Shown: positions 29,201-41,950, counted from the stretch's first letter. The stretch: 64,000 nucleotides of DNA from Scatophagus argus (GCF_020382885.2 NC_058506.1:9340318-9404317); one strand, 5' to 3'. A program made the numbers and translations. Notes: generated by a model from the sequence alone, not told the origin.

Positions 29201-32135
29201 TGTCTCTTGTGTGGCTGTCTGTGTCTCGTGTGACTGTCTCTCCTCCTCAACCATCATCGTTTTTCTTCCTGAGTGAAATACCACAGGAGGTGCCTCTGCC
29301 TCCTTTTTATGGTTCATAACATAGCATTAGAGAAAATGGACTGAATGAGGCTCTAGGTGTATACGTGTTAGCACAAGGACATATGTGACGCATATGTCCG
29401 CAGAAAAAAAAGTATGTTGGTTAAACACAAAGTCATACAGTGTGTCTTATTCAGGAAAGATTTTTTTAAGTGTGCCCTAGTTTTCTCTGGATTTGAGACC
29501 AGACGCAGATTGCCAGAGACATTTGGACAATCTTTATGAATTTAACCCAAAGCTGTGATAATTTAGATTCTGACATTGTCAGCTTACTGTAAATACTTTT
29601 CTGGTAAAGCTGATGTCAAATATATTTTGTAACACGTCTTCTAAAATGACCCACTTTTATCTGTTTTTTCAGTTTGGTGGAGCAGAGTGGATGGGAGGGG
29701 TAATAACTGTGCAGATAAAACTTGGTAGAAATCAGAGGAAACACATGATTATGGTCTACAGTATGGAGGGAGTAGCATGACCAACCTGATATATCTAATA
29801 TAAGCCTGTCAATTATGCATGAGACTCATACATGTCATCTGAAAATTGCATCAATGGTATAGTTGTATAGTATTCAAAAAGTGCTAAGTGGTACTAGTAT
29901 ATACTGTTAGTAATTTTCCATGACTTTTCTTTCATTATATATTGTTATTTTTGAAGAAAAAACAATCTGTTCACCTATGCTGTTGTGCATTTATTCAGTT
30001 TGATGCCTTATTTTATTTTGTCCTGTTCAGTAGCAGATACTGTGCTCTGGCTGTACTGTACATATGTCTTGCAAGGGTACCACATATTTATTTAGTGTAA
30101 CATAAATGACACCACATACCACATTTGTGCCTTGCTCCCTTATGCCAAAGTAACCAATGTCTTGCTGGAGAGTGTGAGCAAAGAGTGGAAAAGGCTCCGT
30201 AGACATAATATTGTTTACGGAGGATATGGACATACTTCCTGTTCACTTGATGGCTTTGACATCACACTCAGAGACCAGTTGAGTTCTTCTCCACTCTGTA
30301 TGAAACATGACAAACATTTCCCCTAGAGAGCTGGTATTTATTTACATAATATGACCTTAACACCTTTAAACTACACTTTATAGATGCACTGTAATATTTT
30401 GGAATCATTCATAGGTAAAACACTCACCACCTTGCCGCACAATATTATCAAATTTCATCTTTGCAAATTGAATCCTATCATATCCACTTTTTCCCCAACC
30501 AGAACTCCATCAGACACAACTTGTCCCTGCACAGCCGCTTTGTGCGCATACAGAACGAGGGAACGGGAAAAAGCTCCTGGTGGATGTTAAACCCAGAGGG
30601 GGGTAAGAACGGAAAGTCACCTCGACGCAGAGCTGCCTCCATGGACAACAACAGTAAGTTGGCCAAGAGCAGAGGAAGGGCCACAAAGAAAAAGGTATTA
30701 TACCCCTTTTATTAACACCACACTCTCTCTCTTTAATATCTATATTATTTGAACATGCATTTTTTAATAATGATGCTGATTCAAAGTGAAAGGAAGAGTC
30801 AGAGTCAGATGAGAAGACTGATAACACTCTGCACAGGAATGCAGATTAATGTATACTCCAAAATTTCAAACTATTCCTATAGTTTTGGTCTAAGTTAATA
30901 CACCAGGACATACAATACACCAGCTTTTAATGTTTTTCTATCCTTAGATGGCTCTGCAAGAAGGCATAGAGGGAGGCGCAGGCAGCCCTAGTTCCCAGTA
31001 CTCTAGCTGGCTGGGAAGCCCAAACTCTCACAGTAATGAGGACTTTGAAGCGTGGAGTTCTTTCAGGACCCGAGCCAGCTCTGATGCCAGTACCCTGAGT
31101 GGTCGCCATTCACCTTTCCTTGCTGAACAGGATGACCTGGGGGAGTCTGATGGGCACATGATGTATCCTGGAGTGGCAGGGACCAAGATAACCTCCACCC
31201 TGCGCAGCCTGTCTGAGGTGGCTGGATCCATGGGCCAGCGTGGCTCAGAAAACGTTATGGAGAGTCTGTTGGATAACCTGAACCTGCTGTCTCCAAAACC
31301 CCCACAGCTGGGTTCTGACTCCTCACTTTCCCCAAATGCAGCTGTCCGTCAGAGTGCCCCCTACAGCTCCACTGGCTTGACCCCGCATCCACAGCAGGAC
31401 TACCGTAAGTGCATGTACAGCCAGGTGAGGATGAACTCTCTGTCCCCTGCTCCCATGCAGACACTCCCAGAGACTAAGCCAGGCTTTGGGGCTTATGAGA
31501 ACCAGTATATCTGCCATGCTGGCCTCCTCAAAGAGCTGCTGACCTCAGATACGGACGCCAGTAGAGACATGATGCCCTCTAGGGATCCACAGTTGTCTCA
31601 AGGTGGGAGGGGAAGTTGTCTCATGTCCACTTACAGCAGCCAAAGCCACATGGGGGGTCATAATGGTGTAAAAATGATGAATCCTCTGCAAAGCCACCCA
31701 GTTCCTCATGTAAATCCACAAGTTATACATAGCCAGGGTCCTTCAACCTCACAAGACTTAAATAGCTGTAACATGATCCCCCTGACTAGTCTGACTAGTC
31801 TTTCAGGGGCCACTCCTCGAATGACCAGCCTGAGGACATTCACACAGTTGCCCCGTGGACACCCAGCACACACTAATGATGTTTCAGCAAGCTTTGGCAA
31901 CAACAGTGGCTACAGGGAACTTAATTTGGTTCATCCACAGAGTCATCATCAAGAGCGGCTGCCCAGTGACCTGGATAACATGTCTATTGAAAAGTTTGAA
32001 TGTGACTTGGAGACCATCCTCCATGAAACCCTCATGGATGGTGGGGCGCTGGACTTTAACTTTGACCCAGCAGCTGCACCTCATGGGTTTCCTCAGAGGG
32101 TGAAGACCACCACACACAGCTGGGTGTCGGGCTAG
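20318..32135 (+). CDS. foxo1: forkhead transcription factor FoxO1
   Basis: FoxO1 is the insulin/AKT-controlled forkhead factor acting on metabolism, cell cycle and stress genes. Exons: 20318-20917, 30503-30694 and 30948-32135, giving 659 residues (human 655). The forkhead domain spans exons 1-2: [38 protein letters not shown], then [20 protein letters not shown] and [13 protein letters not shown]. Three AKT sites are visible: T25 in RPRSCTW, S246 in RRRAASM (overlapping the nuclear localisation signal) and S309 in [11 protein letters not shown] coactivator-type LLKELL lies at about residue 457, and the protein ends [11 protein letters not shown], as in FOXO1. Exon 1 encodes 12 consecutive histidines (residues 95-106) followed by Gln- and Pro-rich runs. 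Human FOXO1 encodes everything after the forkhead intron in one exon; here an extra intron follows TKKK. Whether this is teleost foxo1a or foxo1b is not decided. Confidence 0.97.
23632..23667. promoter_or_regulatory. perfect palindrome with two CArG boxes in foxo1 intron 1
   Basis: Arms 23632-23646 and 23653-23667 are perfect 15-bp reverse complements around a 6-bp centre. Each arm holds CCATATATGG, a full match to the SRF consensus CC(A/T)6GG, at 23634-23643 and 23656-23665, 22 bp apart (about two helical turns). A CCAAT sits just upstream at about 23620. SRF binding is inferred from the motif only. Confidence 0.65.
24530..24830 (+). repeat. dispersed fish repeat, copy 1
   Basis: Contains the phrases CCATGAAGTTTGGTACA, GTTAGCATGCTGACG and GCCTCACAGAGCTGCTAG, which I recall from a common non-coding repeat of percomorph genomes. 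A related, more decayed copy lies at about 46770-47130 (shared CCATGAAGTTTAGTACA and ATTGTCATTGTGAGC blocks). Boundaries are approximate. Confidence 0.5.
25521..25595 (+). repeat. LINE/SINE-type 3' tail fragment
   Basis: The sequence AGTCAACTTTATTGTCAAAT resembles the tail of a widespread fish retroposon. Similar tails occur at 38799-38880 and 50866-50940. The class is inferred from the recurring 'CTTTATTGxCAAxT' block. Confidence 0.45.
26232..26293 (+). repeat. (TATC)n microsatellite
   Basis: About 15 imperfect units of the tetranucleotide, with GTCT, TTAT and AGCT interruptions. A shorter relative is at about 27390-27415. Confidence 0.9.
30695..30947 (+). other. extra foxo1 intron 2, absent from human FOXO1
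   Basis: The frame runs into stop codons shortly after AAGAAAAAG/GTATTA (KKKVLYPFY then stop) and resumes in phase 0 at TCCTTAG/ATGGCTCTGCAAG. Joined, TKKK is followed by MALQEG, which lines up with KKKASLQSG in human FOXO1. The donor GTATTA is not a strong consensus; the acceptor has a short pyrimidine tract. The size is 253 bp. Confidence 0.85.
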
Positions 32136-33465
32136 GATGTATGATGGCTCACATACAGGTGAGACTGGCAATTAGTGTGGCTGTCAGTACACATATTAAA
32201 ACCACAAATTTACTAAATCCTTTCCATTCTTCCTCACAGGTTTTTCTTAACCCCACCTTCATTCAGAGACCGGAAAATGTAGATCAGAAGAAGCCAACAC
32301 CATCCTTGTGTACATCTGACACAGTTATTTTCAAAAGTTTACACACTCTTGAGTTGTGGCTCCATGTGTAACATAACAAGTTACCACTTCGAAAGAAGTT
32401 TAACATTCAGATGCAAATACTGATATAAGACACAATACCTAAAACTGTTGTCATTCATAACAGAGCTGAACATTGGGAAAAACATTTTAAGATAGCCCTG
32501 CAGTGAGAAGCCTGCATTAGCTACCTACTCTTGTTTACAATGACCTGTCAAAAACTGGATATATGTATATATTTATTTTTGCTGATTCATGGCATATGAA
32601 AAATATACAGTATAGTATATTAAATAAGACGGAACACAGTGTAAGCGTGCCTGACAAAAATAGTGGAGCTTAAATAATTTCTCATTTGACCAACAGAGTT
32701 CATTCATCCATTGTTTTAAGCATAGTTATCTATGGTTTTGACTGAACTTTGCAGCCATCAGTGGGCTCTGCTGAGAATATATGTGGGACTTCAAGGTGCA
32801 GTGGAGAACACAACAACTCAGTAATAAATTAGGGTTTAACCACACACTGCTCTCATTGTCATATTAAGGAGCCAGTTTTGGGGTAATTCTTAGCCAACAC
32901 ATTATCAGCAGTAGCAGCGTATCCACAGTTTAAGTCAGCTCATTAAGCAGTGATAATTGGTCAAGTGCTTAAAGTGTTACTTATGATTTAATAATGGGAC
33001 CCAAAACTTTAAAGGAGGACTTGATATTGCATTCTAGTAGATCAGAGACCCATTAAATCTGATGTTTTATGTGGGTCAATCAGTGAAATAATTAGTGTGG
33101 TATCATCCGTATAGCGACTTATAATCATAAAATATTCTGATTTTACACAGAACTTAAATGTTGATCGACAGATGTTGTAGTACAGTGCTGTCAAATTCAC
33201 TCTCGATTTGAATATCGGCCATATCTCCTCACCATTAGATGTCATTAGAGGCTGTGAGACGAGCTGCATCCATAACTGAAATGAATTCATCATTCGTATA
33301 CTGTATGAAGGTATTTATTTATGTTTTATTTTAATTGTAGCTTTTTTGGATTCTGGCTTTGTTCTTGGTGTGCTTGTAAAACTATGTGTCCATGCTGTGT
33401 AGAATGTATATACTGTTTGGTTTAAATATTGTAATACTGTATTTTGATTGATTAAATTAATATTG

Positions 33466-33471
33466 AATAAA
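33466..33471 (+). terminator. candidate foxo1 polyadenylation signal
   Basis: AATAAA about 1.33 kb beyond the foxo1 stop. FOXO1 transcripts usually have long 3' UTRs, so this or a later signal could be used. Confidence 0.45.
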
Positions 33472-35989
33472 GAAACTACAGATAGTTTCTAGATGTTAGC
33501 CCCTAAAAACACTTGACCGAAAAAAAAAAGAAATCAAAACTGCATCAGACAAACTGAAAAAATAGTTGAAGTGAAAGCTGTTTTTATCATTTCCTGAAAA
33601 AGGGACATTTTGGAGAATTTGACTCACCTGACTTCAACTGTGTGATAGCAGTAGGTGGAGAGCTGGCAATGAAATCTTAAACTGACTGGAAATGGATGAT
33701 GGTCTTCAAAGATTAACGAGCACAGCACAGGATTTGTTTGCTATTTACCTCCCAGCAGCTACAGTTTTTATGCACCAAAGAGTTGTCTACTCTACCAAAC
33801 ACATTTCAAAGAAAGTTTGCCAATTCACTGTGCCTACATGGTCTCACTGACTTGTACATAATATTTTCCTCAGTAGTACATTTTTGTATATGAAGGGTTT
33901 ATAAGACTAGTATTATATATGTATGATTGTGTTAAAAATGGCTGTTTACATAACTCAGTCCAATCTATATCTATAAATATATGAACACTCGTACCTCAAA
34001 ATATTTTACCTCTGAAATGCTGAAGGGATATCTCCTGCCATTTTCCTCAGTGAGTGATGTATTGAATTTGCCTTCTTTTTTGAATTTGACATACCTAGTT
34101 TTGTACATATATTTTGTTTTCTTTTTTGTATTTGATTAATGCTGTTTGGACCCATTCAAAGTGATGTATTGTCTGCTTTTGTATTTCTAATGTTTTCTTG
34201 TGTTTGAGGATTATAGCCATTAGTTTACAGTAATTACTCTGTGACAGCACAATTTTAAATTAAATATGGATTTCAGTGAAAGCATCACCTAATCAGGCCA
34301 AACTCAAGGGAAGGAATTAAATCCACCAAACATAATTCAGTTATATTGTAGAGCAATGGAAAAGTTCTACATCTGTAATTATAAAAGCTTATCAAAAATA
34401 AATAGGTGCAAATAGCTACCTGGCACAAATGAGATTTTGTTACAAGTGCCTGAGCCTGCTATATTATGAAAAAGACAGTATAATGCAGTTTTGCTCTTTA
34501 ATATCCACATCCAGGTATTTTTGAAAGAATGCAGTTTTTTATATGTAAGCCATTCAATGCATAAATCATTTTGTGATCTTGCAATTAAAGGAAGAAAAAC
34601 ATCTGTTACTTGTGTGTCTTTATCTCAGTTCTCTTTATGACAATATAATGACAACTAATAATATGAGCACACCAGTTGCACTTGATAAACCTAAATGTAG
34701 TTATGTCAAAGTTTAAATGTTTATGTCCGTAAGATACAATACATTTTGTCAGATACACTTGTTTTTTTCCTCAACTCTGATTGTGCATAAGGCCAGTGCT
34801 TATGAACTGCAGAGTCACACCACTTGCAAGTTACAGTGCTTTCATTTTCACTGTGATAGTCGTCCCTCCACCTTCGCATTTCACATTTATGTTGCTCTCC
34901 ACAGATATCAGCTCTTTCTTCAATTAATCTTGGAAGATCTTTACTGTATTGTTCAGTCGTTTTGTTTTTTGTTTTTTTGTTTTTTTAGTAAGATCTGGAC
35001 TGTAAGTTTTAAAAGCAACTTGACCTTGAGTGACTTACATTTTAAACAGTGAAACTGGATGGGAGCCATGCCAGGTCACACAGGTCAGTTCAAGGTCACT
35101 TACACTACACTGCTACTATTTAGTCCAGTTCAGTTTGGGCAAAGAGAAGTTAATTAAGACTGGTGATATGATCAGTGCTGATTTCTTTAACTGGCAGGCT
35201 CATTTAGCTTCAGAGCTTTTATAAAAGTGTGCATATGTAAGTCTTTCTGCAATAAAAGCAAACTACTGAATGAGGATGAGGACGAGGCAATGACACTACA
35301 ATACCTCATGCCAACAACTAAAAGTCAGTCTGAGATTGACTCTTGTCTCTCTTGTCCTTTCTTAAAGGACACTTGTAAGAATTATATCAAAATGCAAGTG
35401 TGAACAGATAAAAAATGTATAATAAATATATTAATCATCTTCCATGTGGTCTACTACAAGCTTTTTCTCTGTGATTTTTTAAAAATGAGAATAGGAAATA
35501 TTCAAGCATACAAATAAAATGCCAAGTACAATAAAACAAAAAGTATATCATTGGCTTCTAAACATTTATTCACACTTTGGTTTCTCTCAGACGTGACAAA
35601 CTTGATGTCTCTGATAGCACATTCATTTCCTGTATGAGTAGGTAGGTGGGTGGCTGAGACAAGTTAAATGGATGCTGTCATTAATTTACTTGACTGGGGC
35701 ACATCTTGTCAGCCTTGTTGGTTACAAAACATGCTGACCTAACTCTCAACTTAGACTAAAGATCAAGTACTGAAGACTTGTGGTTTGGAGATTATATTGA
35801 CCCATGCTTTTCATTCTTGGAAAGAGAGACTGTGTTCATTGGCCTCTTGACTTTGGGAGTTTTTTTAAGCTTTCCTTGCTTCCTTTTTTCTTCTGGTGCA
35901 CTTATTTACTTAGCTGAACAGCCAATCAGAGTGATATCTCTCCCCAACGTGATCAGGTACTGATTTAGCATACTCAACTATCTGACTGA

Positions 35990-36410
35990 CTATCTGTCCA
36001 TTAAATATAAAGCTAGAGGCAGGTTTAACTTAGCACAAAGACTAGAACTAGCAGAAAACAAGGAAAAAGGAAACAGGAATCCTGGCTCCGTCCACAGGTA
36101 AAAAATGTATTTACTAGCTTCTCTAAAATCACAACTTATCAGATTCGCAGTTCTGTTCCTTTACAAATTAAACAAAAAAGATTTAACATGCTAATTTGTG
36201 AGTTCAGGAAGTGGTGGTGGACAGATCTTTTTTAAACTTTGGACAAAACCAGGCTCACTGTTTCCCTCTGTTTTCAGTCTTTATGCTAAGCTAAGCTAAG
36301 CTTCTGCTGGCTGCAGTTTCATGTTAGCGTATGGTATCAATCTTCCCATCTAACTCTCAGCAAGACAAAATGTAGCCCACTTCTGAAGATACCAAACTTT
36401 ATTTTACCAC
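35990..36410 (+). repeat. dispersed fish repeat (GCTAAGCTAAGCTAAG type)
   Basis: The blocks TGGACAAAACCAGGCTCACTG, TTTCAGTCTTTATGCTAAGC and TATCAATCTTCCCATCTAAC occur in that order, as in a common percomorph non-coding repeat I recall. Boundaries are approximate and class is unknown to me. Confidence 0.5.
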
Positions 36411-38798
36411 CAGAATTTTTTTTCTGTCCTCTGTTCTCACAGTGTTTTCTTCCAGAATTGTATTCAACTTGCACTTGTCTAGTGACTATAATAATTCATA
36501 ACATAACATGCATCAATATTCATAAATATGTTACACCTGCTGTTTGTGTACCATTGTACATTGTACATTTGTGAGACAGAGACTACAGTATGGATTATAG
36601 ACTGTGGTTAACTTATGGCTTTAACTCATTTACGATAACCAGAGGTTTGCTGTTTGATCCACAGACATTACCTCATAGATATGGGTTAAAGGCGTCCTTC
36701 TGTGCTCCTATTGATGCTCCTAATTGACTCATAGAAAAAGCAGCAGAACTTCTATTAAGTTCTGCATGGAGTGGAAGATGAATGCTTGTTTAATGCATGT
36801 CAGAGCTGATGGAGATTATTGCTGCCATGCTTGTATAAATAAGATGGACCGTTTGGTGTTTTAGCTTCTCCCAAAGGGAGGTGATGGCCTGGAGGGGCTG
36901 CACAGCAAGCAGGGGCAGGGCTAATTTATCTATGTGGCCCAGGCACAAAGCCAGGAAATTAGGTGGTTTGGGCCACTGGAGCTGTGCTAATATAAAGGAC
37001 AATATGCACATGCACACCCAGCATCAGACTTGACATGCATCCCTGTATCTCTCAGAGGGAGGCCGAGATCAAGATTAATTCATGATGAGATTAACCTGGA
37101 AAGCAGATGATCAGCACCATCACATGGCTCTTGAACAGGAAGCTGAGGAAATCAGACTGGTCGTGTGGGTGCAAACAACTCTAGGCCTGTATCTCGGCTC
37201 AGGGTGACAGGATCATGGGTGCTTGCAATTTTAAAAACTGCTTCAGTAAAACATTACTACACGAGGAAACTACAGTATGTTTACTTTGGTCTTCAGGCAC
37301 TAGACACCTTGAAGGCTAAAATCAGGTGAAATCAAATGAACCAGATCCTCATTTTCAATCAGTCAGCCATTTTATCATGATAAATGATCTTGTTATTTCA
37401 AAAGAAATTAGCCTTTTGTTTTTTTTTGTTTTTTTTTTTTGTTATTTGGAGAAAATGAGCTAATTTAGGCTCTTATTGTAAAATAAAGAAATAAAAACAA
37501 GCTTTGTTATATTGAGACAACAAAATAATTAAATCTTTATCTCAAGATAACAGTACTCAAAAAAATAACTGGGAGATCAGCCACTGTAGGTTTCAATAGT
37601 ATAAGATACGATGTAATCTGCATAGTAATAGTTCACGCTTCAATCTTCGCTGTGGTGACACAGAACCGAAGGTTATAGGACAGGAAGCCAAGCACAGCAT
37701 TTTTATTGTTCCTTTGAACAATGAGCTCGTTTCTGTGCAGAAAATATTTCCACTGGTTTCTCTGATCTACTCTATGCTTGTTATCACAGGAAGTGACATC
37801 AGCTGCAGTTTATGCTGCTCGTTTATACCTCTCTATGGTTAGTGACACCTTTGTTAATGCGGAACAGTTCTGACAGCTGCCCAAAACAGCTAAATATGAT
37901 ACCTCCTTCCTCCGAAGGGCCTCATTTCTTCAACTTCCATCCTCTCATGCTTTTCAATTCTCGGTACTCCTGTGTCAACAGTCACAGCTAGAAAATAAGT
38001 AAAATATAACTCCTGACAACATTAAGAACACTGAAAAACGTCTAACCTAATACAAACAACATTCAAATACATATGTAGTGTTTAAGTCATATCAAGCATT
38101 TCCCTTTTTCACTCAGGCCGAGTCCCTGAAAAATTGCGTCCTAAATCTCCCACATTATAGGATTTAATTACCATATGGTTGTTGAAATGGAGATGAATTT
38201 CCTCTTCCTCTTGCCTTTTTTATAACACTGTAGAAATTCCATGGATTTCAGGTTAAAACATCTTCAGGTGTTTGAATCAAGCAGGTTTCAGCTTCTCATC
38301 GCACTTCTGTTTCTCATCTAAGCATTGGTAGCATTGGCCTGCTGTAGTTGTAAGAAGTATTGAGATCGTTGAGTGAAAAGTGGCAATGCCACAGTGTAAA
38401 AATACTCCACTACAAATAACCGAGTTATACTTAAATATAAGTATATAGAGATTTTTTTAAGCACCAGCTGTCGACCGGCAAGCAGAACAGCAAAACATTT
38501 TCAGCTGACTTCTTTCTAACTGTTCCAAGTTACGTCACTAATCCTTTTTTAGATCTCGGTCATTGTAAAAAAGCTCTTTTTACTTCTTGAAGGATGTTTA
38601 ATGTGACGTTATTAGAAAATAAACTGTAGCACTGAAGCAGAGCTTTTCCAGCTGAACTGCTTAAATCTGTCTCACTACCAGAAAAATCTGAAATACTGGA
38701 CACTATAAAAGTTCATCCTTGAGTCAGGGCTGTCATATATGACATAATGTCACTAATGTGAAATATCTTCGGAAATTACAAGTGAGAGACTTGCTTAT

Positions 38799-38880
38799 CA
38801 GAATCAGAATCAGAATCAGAAAAGACTTTATTGCCATGTAAGTGAAGAGGTTTCACATTACTAGGAATTTGTCTTGGTGA
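38799..38880 (+). repeat. LINE/SINE-type 3' tail with (GAATCA)n
   Basis: Four GAATCA-type units lead into GACTTTATTGCCATGTAAGT and AGGAATTTGTCTTGGTGAT. It shares the CTTTATTG core and the GGAATTTG block with the copy at 50866-50940. Confidence 0.5.
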
Positions 38881-38910
38881 TTGGTGCATACATAGAACGT
38901 AACAGTAACA

Positions 38911-39357
38911 TATATTTATTGTGCAAAACATTGTACTTCCACCATCTTTCCATCCCACCATAAACTATTTTGGCAATGCCTGTCCACTCGTTACAATCTG
39001 AACTGAAGTCAGAGTAACACTGCAGCTGAATGCAGTGTTACTCTGACTTCAAGGAAGACTTCAAGGAATTAAAGAATTAAAACCTCCACCTTGTCCACGT
39101 CATTTAACAGAATTTGCAAATCTACGTCTTTTTAGGCTGCAGGTGTGATTAGCATCAAAACACTGAAGCAGTAATTACAGTCTTTTTTCCAAAGGTCTTC
39201 AAGTAAGGAACAAACATCCCAATTCCGAGGGGATTAAACTCTGATATTGCACCATGTGGAAGTATTAAAGACACTGTATTTGAGCTGCTTTGCTGTAAGC
39301 AGGTGAACCTCACATGGGGGCCCAATGTACAGAGCTGTCTTTATTCTGTTTAAAGGT
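38911..39357 (+). repeat. local direct duplication, copy A
   Basis: Matches 40576-41065 over several hundred bases, for example ACTTCCACCATCTTTCCATC, CCAAAGGTCTTCAAGTAAGG, GATTAAACTCTGATATTGCA and TCTTTATTCTGTTTAAAGGT in the same order. Copy A has an extra inverted arm at 39004-39024 and lacks a few short blocks found in copy B. Confidence 0.85.
39004..39051. repeat. perfect 21-bp hairpin inside duplication copy A
   Basis: Arms 39004-39024 and 39031-39051 are exact reverse complements with loop GCTGAA. The right arm has a counterpart in copy B (near 40697-40720); the left arm does not. Confidence 0.9.
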
Positions 39358-40575
39358 TGCTTTCTCTTAGGCCTTCCAACAAGGGGTGCAGCATGATCAT
39401 ATCCCTTTGTAATTCAGGCTTGAACTACAAAGTCTTTTTGGCGACATTGTAAGATAAATCCATGATGATAAATCTGACTGTTAATGTCCTCCTTGAGTTT
39501 TTATTCATTTTCCATGTTGAAAGCAGGTTTTGTTGTTGTTAGCATGGTTGTTAGCAGTCCGCTGACAATCCTAATGATGCCTTAGTTAAATCTGCTGACC
39601 AATAAGAGACTATGCACCCGACTTGTCAGCCAAACCTTAACTTCTTTATCCACTGCTGGATAAACTGATTAGTGGCAATTGACTCTTTAGATGTTCACCT
39701 ATTATTTAAAATAACTAGTAATTACCTATATGTGTAAATAAGTTAAATAAAATGTACTGACCAAAGTTCCCATTGAAAGCCAATGGGTGGTTTTAAATGT
39801 CTCAGTAAATCAAGTCGGGGAGGCAGCATGCACAATACAACCACCCTGGACCTGAATAAAAATGAATCGCCATTTTTAATATTACTGATTAGTCATGATT
39901 TATTCCTGCTAAATCAAAAAGACCTGTAAATCCTGATGCATAAGGAGCTTAATTGTATAATCTCAGTGCCATTAATATACTGTGCACTTTCAGAAGGCTG
40001 TCAGATGACGGTGCAATACAACAGTTCCCTCTGCAGGACAAAAGCTGGAAGCTCCAGAGCAAACAGCAACTAAACGGTCTGAAGACCTAAACACATTTGT
40101 CATTTTGACAGCAGCAGTGTATACTAGTGCAAAGAAAAGACAGGAAGCCTTCATTGTGTATAACATTTATTAGTTACTATAGTTTTGCTATAGCTTTTGG
40201 TACACCTTTGATGGAAGGACAAAATAAACATTACAAGCTGACTTGGCTATTTTAAAAATATAAATACATTTTTAGTACTACTTTGCAAATAATACTGAGC
40301 AGCAAAATGATGGTAACATAAAAGAGAAACACAATTCTTGTTAAAATGTGACATCAAAGTAAAACAATACGTAAGTCAAGGCCCTAAATGTGTGTGTTTG
40401 GACAGTGTGGTTGGCATGTATATTGTAAACAAAAAATATCAAAATTAAATCAGCTTTTTTAAAAAAAACGTGTGGAGGTACAGTATTCTTTCACCTTACA
40501 CACATACTGTGTACATGTGTGCTTGTACAGGAGGAGAAATGTGTTTACATTTAAACACACCAAGATTATTACAGT

Positions 40576-41065
40576 GAATATTTACTGAGCAAAACATTAT
40601 ACTTCCACCATCTTTCCATCCCTCCATAAACTATTTTGGTAATGTCTGTCCACCACCTCTAATCTGAACTGCATAAGAAATATGTTACTTATTCAGCTAC
40701 AGTGTTACTCTGACTCCAAGGCTGCAGAACTAAAACCTCCACCTCGTCCACGTCATTTAACAGAATTTGCAAAATGGAAGTTAAAAACGTCCCAAATCTA
40801 CATCTTTTTAGGCTGCAGGTCAGATTAGCATCAACACACTGAAGCAGACATTAGAGTCCTTTTTCCAAAGGTCTTCAAGTAAGGAACAAACATCCCAATC
40901 GTGTTACGTCTTATTGCTGTCCGAGGGGATTAAACTCTGATATTGCACCATGTGGAAGTATTAAAGACTACTACTGTATTATTACTGTATTTGAGCTGCT
41001 TTGCTGTAAGCAGGTGAACCTCACAGGGGGGCCAATGTACAGCTGTCTTTATTCTGTTTAAAGGT
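40576..41065 (+). repeat. local direct duplication, copy B
   Basis: Second copy of the segment at 38911-39357, about 1.67 kb downstream and in the same orientation. It carries small insertions relative to copy A, such as the block around 40902-40918 and the one around 40970-40990. No coding potential is apparent in either copy. Confidence 0.85.
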
Positions 41066-41950
41066 ACTGAAGGTATCAGAGATTAGTATTTGCTAGCAGG
41101 AAAGGCAGTGTTTGAGCAGTTATTAATTACTATTACTCAATATCCATATCAGCCAGCTGAATACCTGTCTAACTTACCTACTATACATATAGTTTAGCAC
41201 ACTAGTGAAACTGCAGTACAATTCAAATTAAAATAAGGGGGTGAAGTGAGAGACAAAAAGCTGTGACATTTTCACTCCAATATGTGATGTAATAAATCTG
41301 ATCAAAGGGCTCTCCATTTTTTTAGTGTTGGAATATCTCCAACATACCATTTAATATCAGGGTATACAATGAAATCCATTTGTTTTCCGAACAGCATTAA
41401 GGTGCAGTATAAATCTATAAGAAGCATCTTTTCTTTGTGAATACAAAAATCAAGATTTATTTTTGCCATAAACATAATTACTGTTTATATAGATGGGTCC
41501 CAATGAATCTTATTTACAAGGGAGACCTGATCAAGACAAAAGATTAAAAAAAACCTGTAATTTGCTTTATACTATAGCCATTATAATAGAAAACGAACAC
41601 TGTTCATTGTTGTATTTATTTGCAATGTTTTTTGAATATATATATTTTATTATATATATGTATATAGATATATAATGTTTGTCAAAAACAACGGTCTTCA
41701 AGGTACAGTGGTGAGAATGAGGTTTATGACATAAAATCCTTCACACCTCAAAGGTGCATTTCAAAAGAGTAGCTGAGGTTTTTTTCCTTCTTTCTTATTT
41801 ATCTACTGGGGTTTTCATGGCCTCTACCTTCTGACAAAATAAATAAATAAATAAATAATAGAAAATGAAATGAAATCAGTCACCAGCCATCAAACCAGAG
41901 TGAGTCACAAACCATCTAAGACAGCACGAGCATGTCCATTGAGTTAGAGT

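Larger units (their letters stand above)
20918..30502 (+). other. foxo1 intron 1 (about 9.6 kb)
   Basis: Bounded by GGCTGGAAG/GTGAGT and CCCCAACCAG/AACTCC. The position, between AGWK and NSIRHNL in the forkhead domain, is the same as in other FOXO genes. No exon was recognised inside. It carries a palindrome with two CArG boxes (23632-23667), an old fish repeat (about 24530-24830), a LINE/SINE-type tail (about 25521-25595) and tetranucleotide microsatellites (26232-26293 and about 27390-27415). The remainder is probably a mix of regulatory and neutral DNA. Confidence 0.85.
32136..41950. other. foxo1 3' UTR and gene-poor region
   Basis: The first 1.3 kb or more is the foxo1 3' UTR. The rest holds no frame that resembles a protein. 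Visible structure: a fish repeat at about 35990-36410, a retroposon tail at 38799-38880, two copies of a 0.45-kb segment (38911-39357 and 40576-41065), a hairpin inside the first copy, and an (AAAT)n run at 41836-41859. The last few hundred bases probably form the 3' UTR of the Thy-1-like gene on the minus strand; TTTATT at 41615-41620 would be its AATAAA. Confidence 0.55.

Noticed and set aside
33042-33293. Minus-strand frame with a YTDDTTL stretch resembling a reverse-transcriptase YxDD box
   Set aside because: No other reverse-transcriptase motifs occur around it and it lies antisense to the foxo1 3' UTR; probably chance.
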